A program made the translations under genes and the position numbers. A model generated the notes under the pieces. It had not been told where the DNA came from, made no database searches, and saw only the letters and a list, made by a program, of their open reading frames with translations. A stretch of DNA of 48,008 bases from Gammaproteobacteria bacterium (lineage in GTDB: Bacteria > Pseudomonadota > Gammaproteobacteria > Pseudomonadales > Pseudohongiellaceae): contig CANGUU010000014.1 in assembly GCA_947457195.1 (NCBI GenBank), forward strand, positions 1 to 48,008, given 5' to 3'. Shown here piece by piece: positions 32,304 through 41,312 of the stretch. Numbering within the stretch: position 1 is the first letter of the stretch; each line of letters begins with the position of its first letter.

Positions 32304-33709
32304 GACGGCGCATCCGCGCCGGGACTCTGCTTGAAGGCTGCCAGCGCCCGCTCGCGTCCGAAGGCAAGGTCGACGATGGGCAACGGATAGCCCGCGGGCC
32401 GTACTGCCCCCGGCGCGTGCAGGCTGTGATCGTCAAGTCCCGCCAGCTCCGGCAGATACTGCCGCAGAAAGCGCCCCTCCGGATCGAAGCGCTCCGATTG
32501 GGTCACCGGATTGAAGATGCGGAAATACGGCGCGGCGTCGGTGCCGGTTGAGGCGCTCCACTGCCAGCCTCCGTTGTTGGCGGCAAAATCGCCGTCCACC
32601 AGATGCTGCATGAACCAGCGTTCGCCCCAGCGCCAGTCGATCAGCAACTGTTTGCTGAGGAACATGGCGGCGATCATGCGCAGGCGATTGTGCATCCAAC
32701 CGGTCTGCAGCAATTGACGCATGGCAGCGTCCACGATCGGTATGCCGGTCCTGCCCTCGCACCACGCCTGGAAGTCCCCGGCGTCGTGCCGCCACGGCAC
32801 GTGTTCGACGTCATCGCGCCACGGCAGGTGGCGGCAGACGTGCGGGTAGTGCCACATGATGTACTTGTAGAAATCGTGCCACAGCAGTTCGTTTTGCCAG
32901 GAAAACACCCCGTTGCCCTCCTGCCAGCGCGCAGACTCACGCCAGCACTGCCCGATCGACAGCACGCCGGCCGCAAGATAGGGCGAAAGACAGCTGGTGG
33001 CATCGAGCGCCGGGAAATCCCGTGCGAGCTTGTAGTCGGCGATACGCTGTCGGCAGAACGCCAGCAGCCTGACCTGCGCCGACGGCTCACCAGCGGGCCA
33101 GCGCTGTGCCCAGGTCGGGTCACCCGTACCGAAATCGAGTGCCTGCAGTGCGCGCCGCTGCGGCAGCGCGGGTAGCGTGGGCAGGGCCTGGCCCACCAGC
33201 ACCGACGGCGGGTGGTCTGTCAGGAGTGCCCGCACCGCCCGACCGAACGGAGAAAATACCTTGAAGGGCTCGCCACTCTTGTTCAGCACGCTTTGCGGCG
33301 GCAGCAACAGATGGTCGAGATGCCGCTGCACCCTCACCCCCAAGCGCTGGCAGAGGGCAGCCACCGCCTCGTCACGGCGTCGCTCGTGCGACGGCACTTC
33401 CAGATTGCAGTGCAGCTCGGCAACCGCGAGCGCGGGGAGCACGGCCTCCAGCAGCGGCACCACGTCCCGGTAGCGTGGCACCTGCAGCAGCAGCAGCGGA
33501 ATGCCCAGGGCCGCCAACGCCTGCTCGAGCGCCTGCAGGTTGCGCCGCCAGAAGTCCCGCTTGATGGGGGCGTCATCGTGCGCGTCCCACTGCTCGGGCG
33601 TGGCAATGTACAAACCCACCACGGGCAGGCCACTCTGCTGCGCCGCCGCGAGGCCGGGATTGTCTTGGACACGAAGATCGGTACGGAACCAGTGCAGGGC
33701 GACAGTCAC
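32297..33709 (-). CDS. phrB: Deoxyribodipyrimidine photolyase
   Basis: 470 residues starting with GTG at 33709. N-terminal antenna domain (ALHWFRTDLRVQDNPGLAAA) and C-terminal FAD domain with TSCLSPYLAAGVLS, IVDAAMRQLLQTGWMHNRLRM and FAANNGGWQWSASTGTDAAPYFRIFNP, all signatures of class I CPD photolyases, including the tryptophans that feed electrons to FAD. It uses blue light to split cyclobutane pyrimidine dimers. It is encoded 10 bases after the YbgA-type gene on the same strand, the same partnership seen in E. coli (ybgA-phr). It overlaps the end of the SPFH gene by seven bases. Confidence 0.95.
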   Translation of the reverse strand: MTVALHWFRTDLRVQDNPGLAAAQQSGLPVVGLYIATPEQWDAHDDAPIKRDFWRRNLQALEQALAALGIPLLLLQVPRYRDVVPLLEAVLPALAVAELHCNLEVPSHERRRDEAVAALCQRLGVRVQRHLDHLLLPPQSVLNKSGEPFKVFSPFGRAVRALLTDHPPSVLVGQALPTLPALPQRRALQALDFGTGDPTWAQRWPAGEPSAQVRLLAFCRQRIADYKLARDFPALDATSCLSPYLAAGVLSIGQCWRESARWQEGNGVFSWQNELLWHDFYKYIMWHYPHVCRHLPWRDDVEHVPWRHDAGDFQAWCEGRTGIPIVDAAMRQLLQTGWMHNRLRMIAAMFLSKQLLIDWRWGERWFMQHLVDGDFAANNGGWQWSASTGTDAAPYFRIFNPVTQSERFDPEGRFLRQYLPELAGLDDHSLHAPGAVRPAGYPLPIVDLAFGRERALAAFKQSPGADAPSY

Positions 33710-33719
33710 AGTAAATGTC

Positions 33720-34526
33720 TCAGGCTGAGGTTATGGGAGGAGGGTTTGCGGCGAGTCGGGCGATTGCTGCGGCAGTCGGGACGGTCTGGACGCCACGGGT
33801 GGCCTGTTGCTGCAGTGCCTGCATCAGACCGGCAACGTAGCGGGCACCGACTTCCCGGGGATCCTGGTGGCCAGCAGTAGCCAGCAGCTGCCCGAGGGCA
33901 GCGCAGGCCTGCGGCGCCTGCACCATCAAGGTGTCCTGGTAACGTGCATGCAGCCCGATCAATCCATCGGCGCAGAGGCCCCGGCGGCAGAGGTCCTGCC
34001 AGTCTTTCGTGGCAAGCACGCGCGTGACGAAATTTTCCCGTCGCTGCGGATCCTCGAGACGGCCCGCTTCTTCCACCGGCAGCAAGGGCCACCGCGCGGT
34101 GAGGGCCGCCGCAAAAACGCCCCGGCCGCTGTGTGGCCCCGGATCGCCGTTGTCGGGATAGACTTTCACGTCAAACAGCCCGCAGCTCGGCGAATCACGG
34201 ATGAAGATGTAGCCACACAGGTCATGCAGCTCGGGGAGGCGGCGGGTGGCATAGGCCGCCAGACGGGTCGTGTAGTCGCGGCTTGCATCGTCCACGTCGA
34301 CGACGCGCGGCGCGGCGGCGCTGCCCACCAGCCGCACCGGACGCCGCGGAACACCGAGTCCGGCGCCAACCTCGGGGCACGTCGGCACGAAGTCGAAATA
34401 GCGCGCGAGATCCTGGGTGAGCAGGGGCAGGTGCTTGTGCTGGCCGTCGTAGCGGACGGGTTCACCCAGCAGGCAGGCACTCACCCCTACCTTGATGCGG
34501 CTGCCCGCGTCCCTGTTGTCGGTCAT
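33720..34526 (-). CDS. ybgA: YbgA-type protein (DUF523 plus DUF1722)
   Basis: 268 residues from the ATG at 34526 (GGGGA five bases upstream). The N-terminal DUF523 has VGVSACLLGEPVRYDGQHK, PTCPEVGAGLGVPRRPVRL, and FIRDSPSCGL, with conserved Cys residues suggesting a metal or cluster site. The C-terminal ~110 residues resemble DUF1722/YbgA (RRENFVTRVLATKDWQ, GLIGLHARYQDTLM). The molecular function is not established. Its conserved pairing with photolyase suggests a role in UV damage or light response. It is the first gene of the ybgA-phrB unit and is divergent from hemH with 102 bases between. Confidence 0.85.
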   Translation of the reverse strand: MTDNRDAGSRIKVGVSACLLGEPVRYDGQHKHLPLLTQDLARYFDFVPTCPEVGAGLGVPRRPVRLVGSAAAPRVVDVDDASRDYTTRLAAYATRRLPELHDLCGYIFIRDSPSCGLFDVKVYPDNGDPGPHSGRGVFAAALTARWPLLPVEEAGRLEDPQRRENFVTRVLATKDWQDLCRRGLCADGLIGLHARYQDTLMVQAPQACAALGQLLATAGHQDPREVGARYVAGLMQALQQQATRGVQTVPTAAAIARLAANPPPITSA

Positions 34527-34567
34527 CTCATTCCCCGTGCTCCGCGTACTGCCGGGCGTGCTCGCCG

Positions 34568-34576
34568 TGCTATAAA
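34568..34576 (+). promoter_or_regulatory. Extended -10 promoter for hemH
   Basis: TGCTATAAA (TG at 34568-34569, TATAAA at 34571-34576) is a near-consensus extended -10 element 52 bases before the hemH ATG. The -35 region is poor, as is usual for extended -10 promoters. The expected leader is about 45 bases. Confidence 0.5.
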
Positions 34577-34628
34577 GCGGCTCGTTTCCCAGCCATTTCC
34601 TACGGATTTTCCTCCCCAACGGATCGTC

Positions 34629-35642
34629 ATGACCCAGCGCGCTGTCTTGTTCGCCAACCTCGGATCTCCCGACCACCCGGACGTGCCTTCGGTACGCCGC
34701 TATCTCGACCAGTTCCTCATGGATCCCTACGTGATCCAGCTGCCATGGCTGCTGCGCCGCCTGATCGTGAGCCTGTTCGTACTCCCCACGCGCCCGAAGC
34801 GGTCCGCCCACGCCTACGCCAGCATCTGGACCGAGAAGGGGTCGCCGCTGGTGGCGCTCTCGCTGCAGCTGCTGGAGCAGCTGCGCGAATCGGCCCGCTT
34901 GCCGGTGGCGATGGCCATGCGCTACGGGTCGCCATCGATCGAAAGCGAACTCCTCAAGCTAGCGGCCCTGCCCGGTATCGAGGAAGTACTGTTGTTTCCG
35001 CTCTATCCTCACTACGCCGAAAGCACGGTGCTGACATCGGTCAAGGAGGCCGAGCGCGTAATCGCGGCCCACGGCCTCCGCCTGGTGCTGCGCGTGCCAG
35101 CGCCCTTCTATGCGGACCCGGCCTACATCCGCAGTCTGGTCAGCAGCGCAGAGCCCTGGCTACAGGCCACGCATGACCACGTGCTGTTCAGCTATCACGG
35201 CCTGCCCGAGTCACATCTGACCAAGGCTGATCCGACCGGCAGCCACTGCCTGCGGCAGCCCGACTGCTGCAGCAGGCCATCGGAGGCCCACGCGACCTGC
35301 TACCGGCATCAGGTGCTGCGCACCACCGAATTGTTCGTGGCCGCTGCCGGGCTGGCACCAGAGCGCTACTCCGTGGCCTTCCAGTCGCGACTGGGGCGGG
35401 CCAAGTGGCTGGAGCCCTCCACCGAACAGGTCATTACGGCGCTGGCCGAACGTGGCGTGAAGCACCTGCTGGTGCTGTGTCCGGCCTTCGTGACCGACTG
35501 TCTCGAGACGCTGGAAGAGATCGAGATCCAGGGCAACGAGACATTCAAGGCAGCCGGCGGCGAAACCCTCACCCTCATCCCCTGCCTCAATGACCATCCG
35601 CAGTGGGTGGCCACGCTGCGCACCATGATCGAAGCCGCCTAG
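34629..35642 (+). CDS. hemH: Ferrochelatase with internal four-cysteine cluster
   Basis: 337 residues from the ATG at 34629; the reading frame is open upstream, but the family N-terminus (AVLFANLGSPD) begins here. The catalytic His190 is in FSYHGLPESH, and the acidic motif is FVTDCLETLEEI (Glu293 region). The enzyme inserts Fe2+ into protoporphyrin IX, the last step of heme b synthesis, at the inner membrane. Between the active-site His and the next strand, Cys207, Cys213, Cys214 and Cys224 (HCLRQPDCC...ATCYR) form the internal four-Cys pattern described for [2Fe-2S] ferrochelatases of the Myxococcus type. E. coli HemH lacks this. The gene is followed after nine bases by a HemJ-like gene. Confidence 0.95.
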   Translation: MTQRAVLFANLGSPDHPDVPSVRRYLDQFLMDPYVIQLPWLLRRLIVSLFVLPTRPKRSAHAYASIWTEKGSPLVALSLQLLEQLRESARLPVAMAMRYGSPSIESELLKLAALPGIEEVLLFPLYPHYAESTVLTSVKEAERVIAAHGLRLVLRVPAPFYADPAYIRSLVSSAEPWLQATHDHVLFSYHGLPESHLTKADPTGSHCLRQPDCCSRPSEAHATCYRHQVLRTTELFVAAAGLAPERYSVAFQSRLGRAKWLEPSTEQVITALAERGVKHLLVLCPAFVTDCLETLEEIEIQGNETFKAAGGETLTLIPCLNDHPQWVATLRTMIEAA

Positions 35643-35651
35643 GAGGCCCGG

Positions 35652-36062
35652 ATGCTGTACCTGTGGATCAAGAGCCTGCACCTGCTGTTCGTCATGGCCT
35701 GGGTGGCCTGCGTGTTCTACCTGCCGCGCATTCTGGTGAACATGGCCGAGGTCGGCGACGTACCCTTCATCAACGGCAGGTTGCAGTTGATGGGCAAGCG
35801 ACTTTATCGCTTCGGTCACATCATGTTCGGGCTGGCGCTGGCGCTCGGGGCCTGGCTCTGGTGGGGCTTCGGTATCAGCGGCGGCTGGCTGCTGCTCAAG
35901 CTGGTGCTCGTCATCGCCCTGCTCGGGTACTTCGTCTGGAGCGGCCGGCTGGTGAAGCGCGGCACGGCGCTGCCCGGCGCTCGCACGCTGCGGCTGCTCA
36001 ACGAGCTGCCGATCCTGCTCGTGCTGCTGGTGATTTTCCTGGTGCTGGCCAAACCGTTCTGA
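35652..36062 (+). CDS. hemJ: HemJ-like protoporphyrinogen oxidase (CopD-family membrane protein)
   Basis: 136 residues, four predicted membrane helices. The start MLYLWIKSLHLLFVMAW contains the His (residue 10) and the following ACVFYLPRILV motif of HemJ; KLVLVIALLGYF in helix 3 carries the conserved Lys. HemJ oxidises protoporphyrinogen IX to protoporphyrin IX, the substrate of ferrochelatase, so its place nine bases after hemH (sharing the AGGAGG that overlaps the hemH stop) fits well. CopD-family proteins of unknown role look similar, so the assignment relies on both motif and context. Convergent with ygiQ, 15 bases apart. Confidence 0.8.
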   Translation: MLYLWIKSLHLLFVMAWVACVFYLPRILVNMAEVGDVPFINGRLQLMGKRLYRFGHIMFGLALALGAWLWWGFGISGGWLLLKLVLVIALLGYFVWSGRLVKRGTALPGARTLRLLNELPILLVLLVIFLVLAKPF

Positions 36063-36077
36063 GCGGGGCCGCCGCCC

Positions 36078-38240
36078 TCAGCGCGGTTTGCCGTTGCGGT
36101 TACCGTGGCGCGGGGCGCGGGAGCCGGTCACCTTGCCGGCAAAGGGTCGCGGGCGCTGGGGTGCTGGCGGCACCAGATGCTGCTCACCCGTGCCGATGAG
36201 ATCGCTGCGTCCCATCTTCACCAGGGCCTCCCGCAGCAACTCGAAATTGGCGGGGTCGTGGTAGCGCAGGAAGGCCTTCTGCAGGCGGCGCTGTTCCAGC
36301 CGCCTGGAAATCACCATCTTTTCGCTCTTGTAGTGCAGTTTCTTCAGCGGATTGCGACCCGAGTGGTACATGGCGGTCGCCAGTGCCATGGGAGAGGGAT
36401 AGAAAGTCTGCACCTGATCGGGCTTGAACTTGCGCCGCTTCAGCCAGAGGGCCAGCGACAGCATGTCCTCGTCCCGCGAGCCCGGATGAGCGGCGATGAA
36501 ATACGGAATCAGGTACTGCTTCTTGCCGGCCTCCGCCGAGTACTTGTCGAACAGCGTCTTGAATTCGTCGTACAGGGCGATCGACGGTTTCATCATCTGC
36601 TGCAGGGGCCCGTCTTCACTGTGCTCGGGCGCGATCTTGAGATAGCCACCCACGTGGTGGGTCACGAGTTCCTTGATGTATTCGGGGTCACGCAGCGCGA
36701 GGTCATAGCGCAGGCCGGAGGCCACCAGGATCTTCTTGATGCCCGGCAGCCGTCGGGCACGCCGGTAGAGCTGCGTGGTCTGGCTGTGGTCGGTCTTCAG
36801 GTGCTTGCATATGGTGGGATACACGCAGGAGAGCCGGCGGCAGCGCTGACCGATCTCGCTGTGGGCTTCCTTGCAGACCAGACCGTACATGTTGGCGGTC
36901 GGTCCGCCGAGATCACTGATGACGCCGGTGAAGCCCGGTACCTGATCGCGGATCTTTTCCACCTCCCGCAGGATCGACTCCTCCGATCGACTCTGGATCA
37001 CGCGCCCCTCATGCTCGGTGATCGAGCAGAAGGTGCAGCCACCGAAGCAGCCGCGCATGATGTTCACCGAGGTCTTGATCATGTCGTAGGCGGGAATGGT
37101 GGCACTGCCATAGCGTGGGTGCGGACGCCGCTGGTACGGCAGATCGAACACGGCATCCATTTCCGGCGTTTCCAGCGGCAGCGGTGGCCGGTTGACCCAG
37201 ATTTCCTTGTTGCCGTGTTTTTGCACGAGAACACGGCCGTTGAAGGGGCTCGCCTCCTGGTGCAGCACGCGCGAGGCATGGGCATACAGCACGGCGTCGT
37301 GGCTGACCTTCTCGAACGAGGGCAGTCTCACGTAGGTGGTCTCGAGATCGAGTTCGTGCTTGTGCTGCAGCGGCAGCGGAATGATCTTGAGAGGTTGGGC
37401 TGCCTGCAGATCGGCCTCAGGCTCGGCAGGCTGCTCGCTCACGTACTCGTAGGGATTCGGCATCTTGTCGATCTTGCCCGGCCAGTCCACGCGCGTGGAG
37501 TCGATCTCCGTCCAGCCCGGCGGGATACCGTCGCGGATGATGGCGGTCCCACGCACCTCGGTGAGTTCATCGACCCGGCGGCCGGCTGCCAGTGCGTGGG
37601 CCACTTCCGCGATCGCCCGCTCGGCATTGCCGAACAGCAGGATGTCGGCGGCCGAATCGATGAGGATGGAACGGCGGATCTTGTCGCTCCAGTAGTCGTA
37701 CTGGGCGATGCGCCGCAGCGATGCCTCGATGCCGCCGATGACCAGGGGCACTCCCGGCCACGCCTGCCGGCACAACTGGCTGTAGACGATGACCGCGCGA
37801 TCAGGCCGCTTGCCGCCTTCGTCGTTGGGCGTATAGGCATCGTCGCTGCGCAGTCTGAGATCGGCCGTATAGCGGTTGATCATGGAATCCATGTTGCCGC
37901 CGGTAATGCCGAAAAACAGGTTCGGCTTGCCGAGCGCCAGGAAGTCTTGCGTGCTCTGCCAGCGTGGCTGGGCAATGATGCCGACCCGGAAGCCCTGGGC
38001 TTCGAGGAAGCGGCCGATGACGGCCATGCCGAAGCTCGGGTGGTCGACGTAGGCATCGCCGGTCACGATGATGATGTCGCAGCTGTCCCAGCCCAGCTGA
38101 TCCATCTCCGCGCGGGACATCGGCAGGTAGGGCGCCGGACCGTAGCATTCGGCCCAGTAGCGGGGGTAAGTGAACAGACTGCCGCTCTGGTTGGAGCGAA
38201 GGGGGCTGCTGGCGGGTACTGCTGGAGGAAGCTCGCGCAT
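36078..38240 (-). CDS. ygiQ: YgiQ-family radical SAM protein
   Basis: 720 residues. N-terminal B12-binding-like region with [39 protein letters not shown] and [12 protein letters not shown]; radical-SAM cluster motif Cys398-x3-Cys402-x2-Cys405 ([10 protein letters not shown]); C-terminal DUF3362 region with KTHYKS-like HYKSEKMV and a basic tail ending RNGKPR. Close to E. coli YgiQ in length and wording. The biochemical reaction is not established. The ATG at 38240 has no obvious ribosome-binding site. Downstream of the DUF1820 gene by 51 bases on the same strand, so possibly co-transcribed. Confidence 0.93.
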   Translation of the reverse strand: MRELPPAVPASSPLRSNQSGSLFTYPRYWAECYGPAPYLPMSRAEMDQLGWDSCDIIIVTGDAYVDHPSFGMAVIGRFLEAQGFRVGIIAQPRWQSTQDFLALGKPNLFFGITGGNMDSMINRYTADLRLRSDDAYTPNDEGGKRPDRAVIVYSQLCRQAWPGVPLVIGGIEASLRRIAQYDYWSDKIRRSILIDSAADILLFGNAERAIAEVAHALAAGRRVDELTEVRGTAIIRDGIPPGWTEIDSTRVDWPGKIDKMPNPYEYVSEQPAEPEADLQAAQPLKIIPLPLQHKHELDLETTYVRLPSFEKVSHDAVLYAHASRVLHQEASPFNGRVLVQKHGNKEIWVNRPPLPLETPEMDAVFDLPYQRRPHPRYGSATIPAYDMIKTSVNIMRGCFGGCTFCSITEHEGRVIQSRSEESILREVEKIRDQVPGFTGVISDLGGPTANMYGLVCKEAHSEIGQRCRRLSCVYPTICKHLKTDHSQTTQLYRRARRLPGIKKILVASGLRYDLALRDPEYIKELVTHHVGGYLKIAPEHSEDGPLQQMMKPSIALYDEFKTLFDKYSAEAGKKQYLIPYFIAAHPGSRDEDMLSLALWLKRRKFKPDQVQTFYPSPMALATAMYHSGRNPLKKLHYKSEKMVISRRLEQRRLQKAFLRYHDPANFELLREALVKMGRSDLIGTGEQHLVPPAPQRPRPFAGKVTGSRAPRHGNRNGKPR

Positions 38241-38291
38241 GCGGCAATGGTACTTGGCCGGGCCCCGCAGAGGCCAGCCTCGGGCGTCCGC

Positions 38292-38642
38292 CTACTCCGG
38301 TGACGGCACGGGCGTGGAACGCGGCGGGAACTGCAGCGGGAAGGGCGCGACGTTGTCGCCCTTGCTGATGGTGGCCACCCCCTCCTTCTCGACTTCGTCG
38401 ATGCGGATGACGGCCTGCAAGGGAATGAAGCTGCGGCGCACGCCCTGGAATTCCGCCTTTAGCTTTTCTTCCATCGGATCGACCACGCGCTGGCTGCGCT
38501 CACCGAACACAAAGTTCTCGATTTCGATGAAACCCCACAGATCGCTCTGGTAGACCTCGCGCGCGTAGACCTCGTAGATCTGGCCCTTGTTCAGGAAGGT
38601 GATACGAAACAGTTCCCGTAACTCTTTGACTTTACTGCCCAT
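38292..38642 (-). CDS. DUF1820-family protein
   Basis: 116 residues from the ATG at 38642 (MGSKVKEL), the point where family similarity begins; the frame is open far upstream on the shadow of miaB. Characteristic segments are [52 protein letters not shown] and [14 protein letters not shown], as I recall from Pseudomonas members. No signal or membrane segment. Function is unknown; the family is largely gammaproteobacterial. It is divergent from miaB with 105 bases between and upstream of ygiQ. Confidence 0.85.
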   Translation of the reverse strand: MGSKVKELRELFRITFLNKGQIYEVYAREVYQSDLWGFIEIENFVFGERSQRVVDPMEEKLKAEFQGVRRSFIPLQAVIRIDEVEKEGVATISKGDNVAPFPLQFPPRSTPVPSPE

Positions 38643-38705
38643 TGCTTGGCTGCCTGCGGCGGGGGTACGGCGGGGAATATTGGGTTGGGCCCGATTGAAT
38701 TCAAG

Positions 38706-38711
38706 TATACT
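38706..38711 (+). promoter_or_regulatory. -10 box of the miaB promoter
   Basis: TATACT at 38706-38711, in a locally AT-rich stretch of the divergent DUF1820/miaB region, matches five of six -10 positions and lies 36 bases before the miaB ATG. A TTGGGC at 38685-38690 is a weak -35 with only 15-base spacing. Confidence 0.4.
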
Positions 38712-38747
38712 TCCCGGCCTTTTTCCAGCCGCGCCCCACCGCCGACG

Positions 38748-40067
38748 ATGAGCAAGAAAGTCTTCATCCAGACCCATGGCTGCCAGATGAATGAGTACGA
38801 CTCCGCGCGCATGCTCGACCTGCTGCGGGAGTTCGAGGGCATGGCCGTCACCGACAAGGCCGAAGAGGCCGACCTGCTGCTGCTCAATACCTGCTCGATC
38901 CGCGAGAAAGCCCAGGAGAAGGTGTTCCACCAACTGGGCCGCTGGCGGGAACTGAAACTGGCCAAGCCGGGACTGCGCATCGCGGTCGGCGGCTGTGTGG
39001 CCAGTCAGGAGGGGGCCGCCATCGGCAAGCGCGCACCCTATGTGGATGTCGTGTTCGGGCCCCAGACCCTGCACCGCCTGCCGGAGCTGCTGCGGGCCGC
39101 CGACGGCTATCGCCCCGTGGTCGACATCAGCTTTCCCGAAATCGAGAAATTCGACCGGCTGCCAGAGCCCACGTCGGAGGCAGCCTCTGCGTTCCTGACC
39201 ATCCAGGAGGGCTGCTCCAAGTACTGTTCGTTCTGCGTGGTGCCCTATACACGCGGCGAGGAAGTCAGCCGACCGCTCGACGACGTGCTCGCGGAAGCAG
39301 TGCACCTTGCCGGGCAGGGCTGCAAGGAACTCGTGCTGCTCGGCCAGAACGTCAACGCCTACCGTGGTCTCACCCATGACGGCAAGGTCACGGACCTGGC
39401 GACCCTTATCACCTACCTCAGCGCCCTGGAGGGTATCGAGCGCCTGCGCTTCACCACCTCCCACCCGCTCGAATTCAACCAGAACCTGATCGACTGCTAC
39501 GCCAGCGTGCCCAAACTGGTCAGCCACCTGCACCTGCCGGTGCAGAGCGGCTCGGACCGGGTGCTCGCCCTCATGAAGCGCAACCACACGGTGCTGGAGT
39601 ACAAGTCGATCATCCGCCGTCTCCGGCAGGTACGGCCGAACATCAGCATCTCCTCCGATTTCATCGTCGGCTTTCCCGGCGAGACCGAGAAGGACTTTCA
39701 GGACACCATGCGGCTGATCGCCGACATCGGCTTCGACAGTTCCTACAGCTTCGTCTACAGCGCCCGCCCGGGCACCCCGGCCGCCGAACTGCCGGATGAG
39801 ACGCCGGAGGAGGTCAAGAAGCAGAGACTCGGGTTGTTGCAGGAGCGCATCGCAGAGCAGGCGTTGCGCATCAGCCAGCGCATGGTGGATACGGTGGAGC
39901 CGGTGCTGGTCACCGGTCGCTCACGCAAGGACCCAGGCGAACTGACGGGCCGCACAGAAAACAACCGCATCGTGAACTTTCGCGGCGACGCCGACCTCAT
40001 TGGCCGGATCGTGCCGCTACGCATCACCCTCGCCTACCCGAACTCGCTGCGCGCAGAGACAGAATAA
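38748..40067 (+). CDS. miaB: tRNA-2-methylthio-N6-dimethylallyladenosine synthase MiaB
   Basis: 439 residues from the ATG at 38748. The N-terminal methylthiotransferase domain has three cluster cysteines: Cys12 ([11 protein letters not shown]), Cys49 ([13 protein letters not shown]) and Cys83 ([10 protein letters not shown]). The radical-SAM CxxxCxxC is at Cys156, Cys160, Cys163 ([10 protein letters not shown]), followed by VPYTRGEE, and a C-terminal TRAM domain ([15 protein letters not shown]) binds tRNA. It adds the 2-methylthio group to i6A37 of tRNAs reading UNN codons. It is followed by the AT-rich region and the ybeZ-ybeY-ybeX-lnt operon, the order common in gammaproteobacteria. Confidence 0.97.
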   Translation: MSKKVFIQTHGCQMNEYDSARMLDLLREFEGMAVTDKAEEADLLLLNTCSIREKAQEKVFHQLGRWRELKLAKPGLRIAVGGCVASQEGAAIGKRAPYVDVVFGPQTLHRLPELLRAADGYRPVVDISFPEIEKFDRLPEPTSEAASAFLTIQEGCSKYCSFCVVPYTRGEEVSRPLDDVLAEAVHLAGQGCKELVLLGQNVNAYRGLTHDGKVTDLATLITYLSALEGIERLRFTTSHPLEFNQNLIDCYASVPKLVSHLHLPVQSGSDRVLALMKRNHTVLEYKSIIRRLRQVRPNISISSDFIVGFPGETEKDFQDTMRLIADIGFDSSYSFVYSARPGTPAAELPDETPEEVKKQRLGLLQERIAEQALRISQRMVDTVEPVLVTGRSRKDPGELTGRTENNRIVNFRGDADLIGRIVPLRITLAYPNSLRAETE

Positions 40068-40076
40068 ATCTATATT

Positions 40077-40121
40077 TATCAGAATGTTGATAGAAGTCTT
40101 TAATGTTATTTATACATTAAA
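40077..40121. repeat. AT-rich region with two tandem inverted repeats
   Basis: Directly after miaB, about 60 bases (40065-40125) are strongly AT-rich in an otherwise GC-rich window. Two dyads lie in it: TATCA-gaatgt-TGATA at 40077-40092, and TTTAATGT-tatttat-ACATTAAA at 40099-40121 (perfect 8-bp arms, 7-base loop). They could be operator sites for a regulator of the ybeZ operon, an UP-like/curved promoter-proximal element, or a weak AT hairpin at the end of miaB. The rest of 40122-40195 is GC-rich and featureless. Confidence 0.5.
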
Positions 40122-40195
40122 ATCGAGCTGCGCCAGCCGCCCCTCGGGACCCGCCACCAGACGGCAAAATTTAACCGACGGCCGGCGATACCCCC

Positions 40196-40204
40196 TGCTA
40201 TACT
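40196..40204 (+). promoter_or_regulatory. Extended -10 promoter of the ybeZ operon
   Basis: TGCTATACT (TG at 40196-40197, TATACT at 40199-40204) is an extended -10 element 40 bases before the ybeZ ATG. No good -35 is seen at 17 bases; the AT-rich dyad region lies about 75 bases upstream and could act on it. Confidence 0.5.
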
Positions 40205-40244
40205 CCCGGCCGCCCTGGTCACACGGAGCCGTAGCGCCCCCTTC

Positions 40245-41312
40245 ATGATCGCCCCCACTCCTTCGCGGCGCCTGTCCCTGCAGCCCGACAACCCGCAGCG
40301 ACTGGCCAATCTCTGCGGCCTGCACAACGAACACCTCCGACAACTGGAAGAAAACCTCGACCTGCGCATCAGCAACCGTGGCAACGAGTTCCTGCTGACA
40401 GGCAGCGACGACGCGCTGCTGTACGGCGAGCGCGTGCTGCACAAGCTCTACGCCCAGACCGAGCAGACGGCGCTGCTGACGCCTGAACACGTGCATCTTG
40501 CCCTGGCCGAACTGCGCCCGCGTCCGCAGCAGGAAATGTTCGCGCCGGGCAGCGAGGGTCCGGTTTATGACCAGATCACGCTACTGCGCACGCCCAAGGC
40601 CTCGGTCAAGGCCCGCACCCCGCACCAGATCCAGTACATCAACGCCATCGCCCGCCACGACATCAACTTCGGCATCGGCCCGGCCGGTACCGGCAAGACC
40701 TTTCTGGCGGTGGCCTGTGCGGTGGAGGCGCTGGTCGCCGAGCGGGTGCAGCGCATCCTGCTGGTCAGACCGGCCGTGGAAGCGGGCGAGAAACTCGGTT
40801 TCCTGCCCGGCGACCTCAGCCAGAAGGTGGACCCTTACCTGCGCCCCCTCTACGACGCGCTGTACGAGATGCTCGGTTTCGAGCGGGTCGCCCGCCTGAT
40901 CGAGCGCAACGTGATCGAAGTGGCACCGCTCGCCTACATGCGCGGCCGCACGCTCAACAACTCCTTCATCATCCTGGACGAAAGCCAGAACACCACCACC
41001 TCGCAGATGAAGATGTTCCTGACCCGCATCGGCTTTGGGTCCACGGCGGTCATCACCGGCGATGTCACGCAGATCGACCTGCCGAAGGGCACCCGATCCG
41101 GCCTCGTGCAGGTCACTGGCGTACTGCGCAGCGTCAAGGGCGTGAGCTTTACCTGGTTCACGTCCGCGGACGTGGTGCGGCACCCGATCGTGCAGCGCAT
41201 CGTTGAAGCCTACGAGGAGTTCGACCGCCAGCAGACCGTGGCTCCCCTGCCAGCAGGCGACAAAGACAGCAGAGAACGGTCGAGTGAACGCGATAATCGA
41301 ACTGGTGAATGA
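40245..41312 (+). CDS. ybeZ: PhoH-family NTPase YbeZ (PhoL)
   Basis: 355 residues. Walker A GPAGTGKT at 145-152 and Walker B FIILDESQN from 241, with RPAVEAGEKLGFLPGD and TSADVVRHPIVQRIVEAYE, all PhoH/YbeZ features. N-terminal ~110 residues form the KH-like/PhoL extension. The family hydrolyses ATP, acts on RNA and works with the RNase YbeY. It is cytoplasmic. It is the first gene of the operon; its last 29 bases overlap the start of ybeY, so translation is coupled. A possible extended -10 promoter lies just upstream. Confidence 0.95.
   Translation: MIAPTPSRRLSLQPDNPQRLANLCGLHNEHLRQLEENLDLRISNRGNEFLLTGSDDALLYGERVLHKLYAQTEQTALLTPEHVHLALAELRPRPQQEMFAPGSEGPVYDQITLLRTPKASVKARTPHQIQYINAIARHDINFGIGPAGTGKTFLAVACAVEALVAERVQRILLVRPAVEAGEKLGFLPGDLSQKVDPYLRPLYDALYEMLGFERVARLIERNVIEVAPLAYMRGRTLNNSFIILDESQNTTTSQMKMFLTRIGFGSTAVITGDVTQIDLPKGTRSGLVQVTGVLRSVKGVSFTWFTSADVVRHPIVQRIVEAYEEFDRQQTVAPLPAGDKDSRERSSERDNRTGE

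Noticed and set aside
33807..34628. N-terminal extension of the ferrochelatase frame
   Set aside because: It is the shadow of the YbgA-type gene on the other strand; HemH homology begins at 34629 behind an extended -10 promoter.
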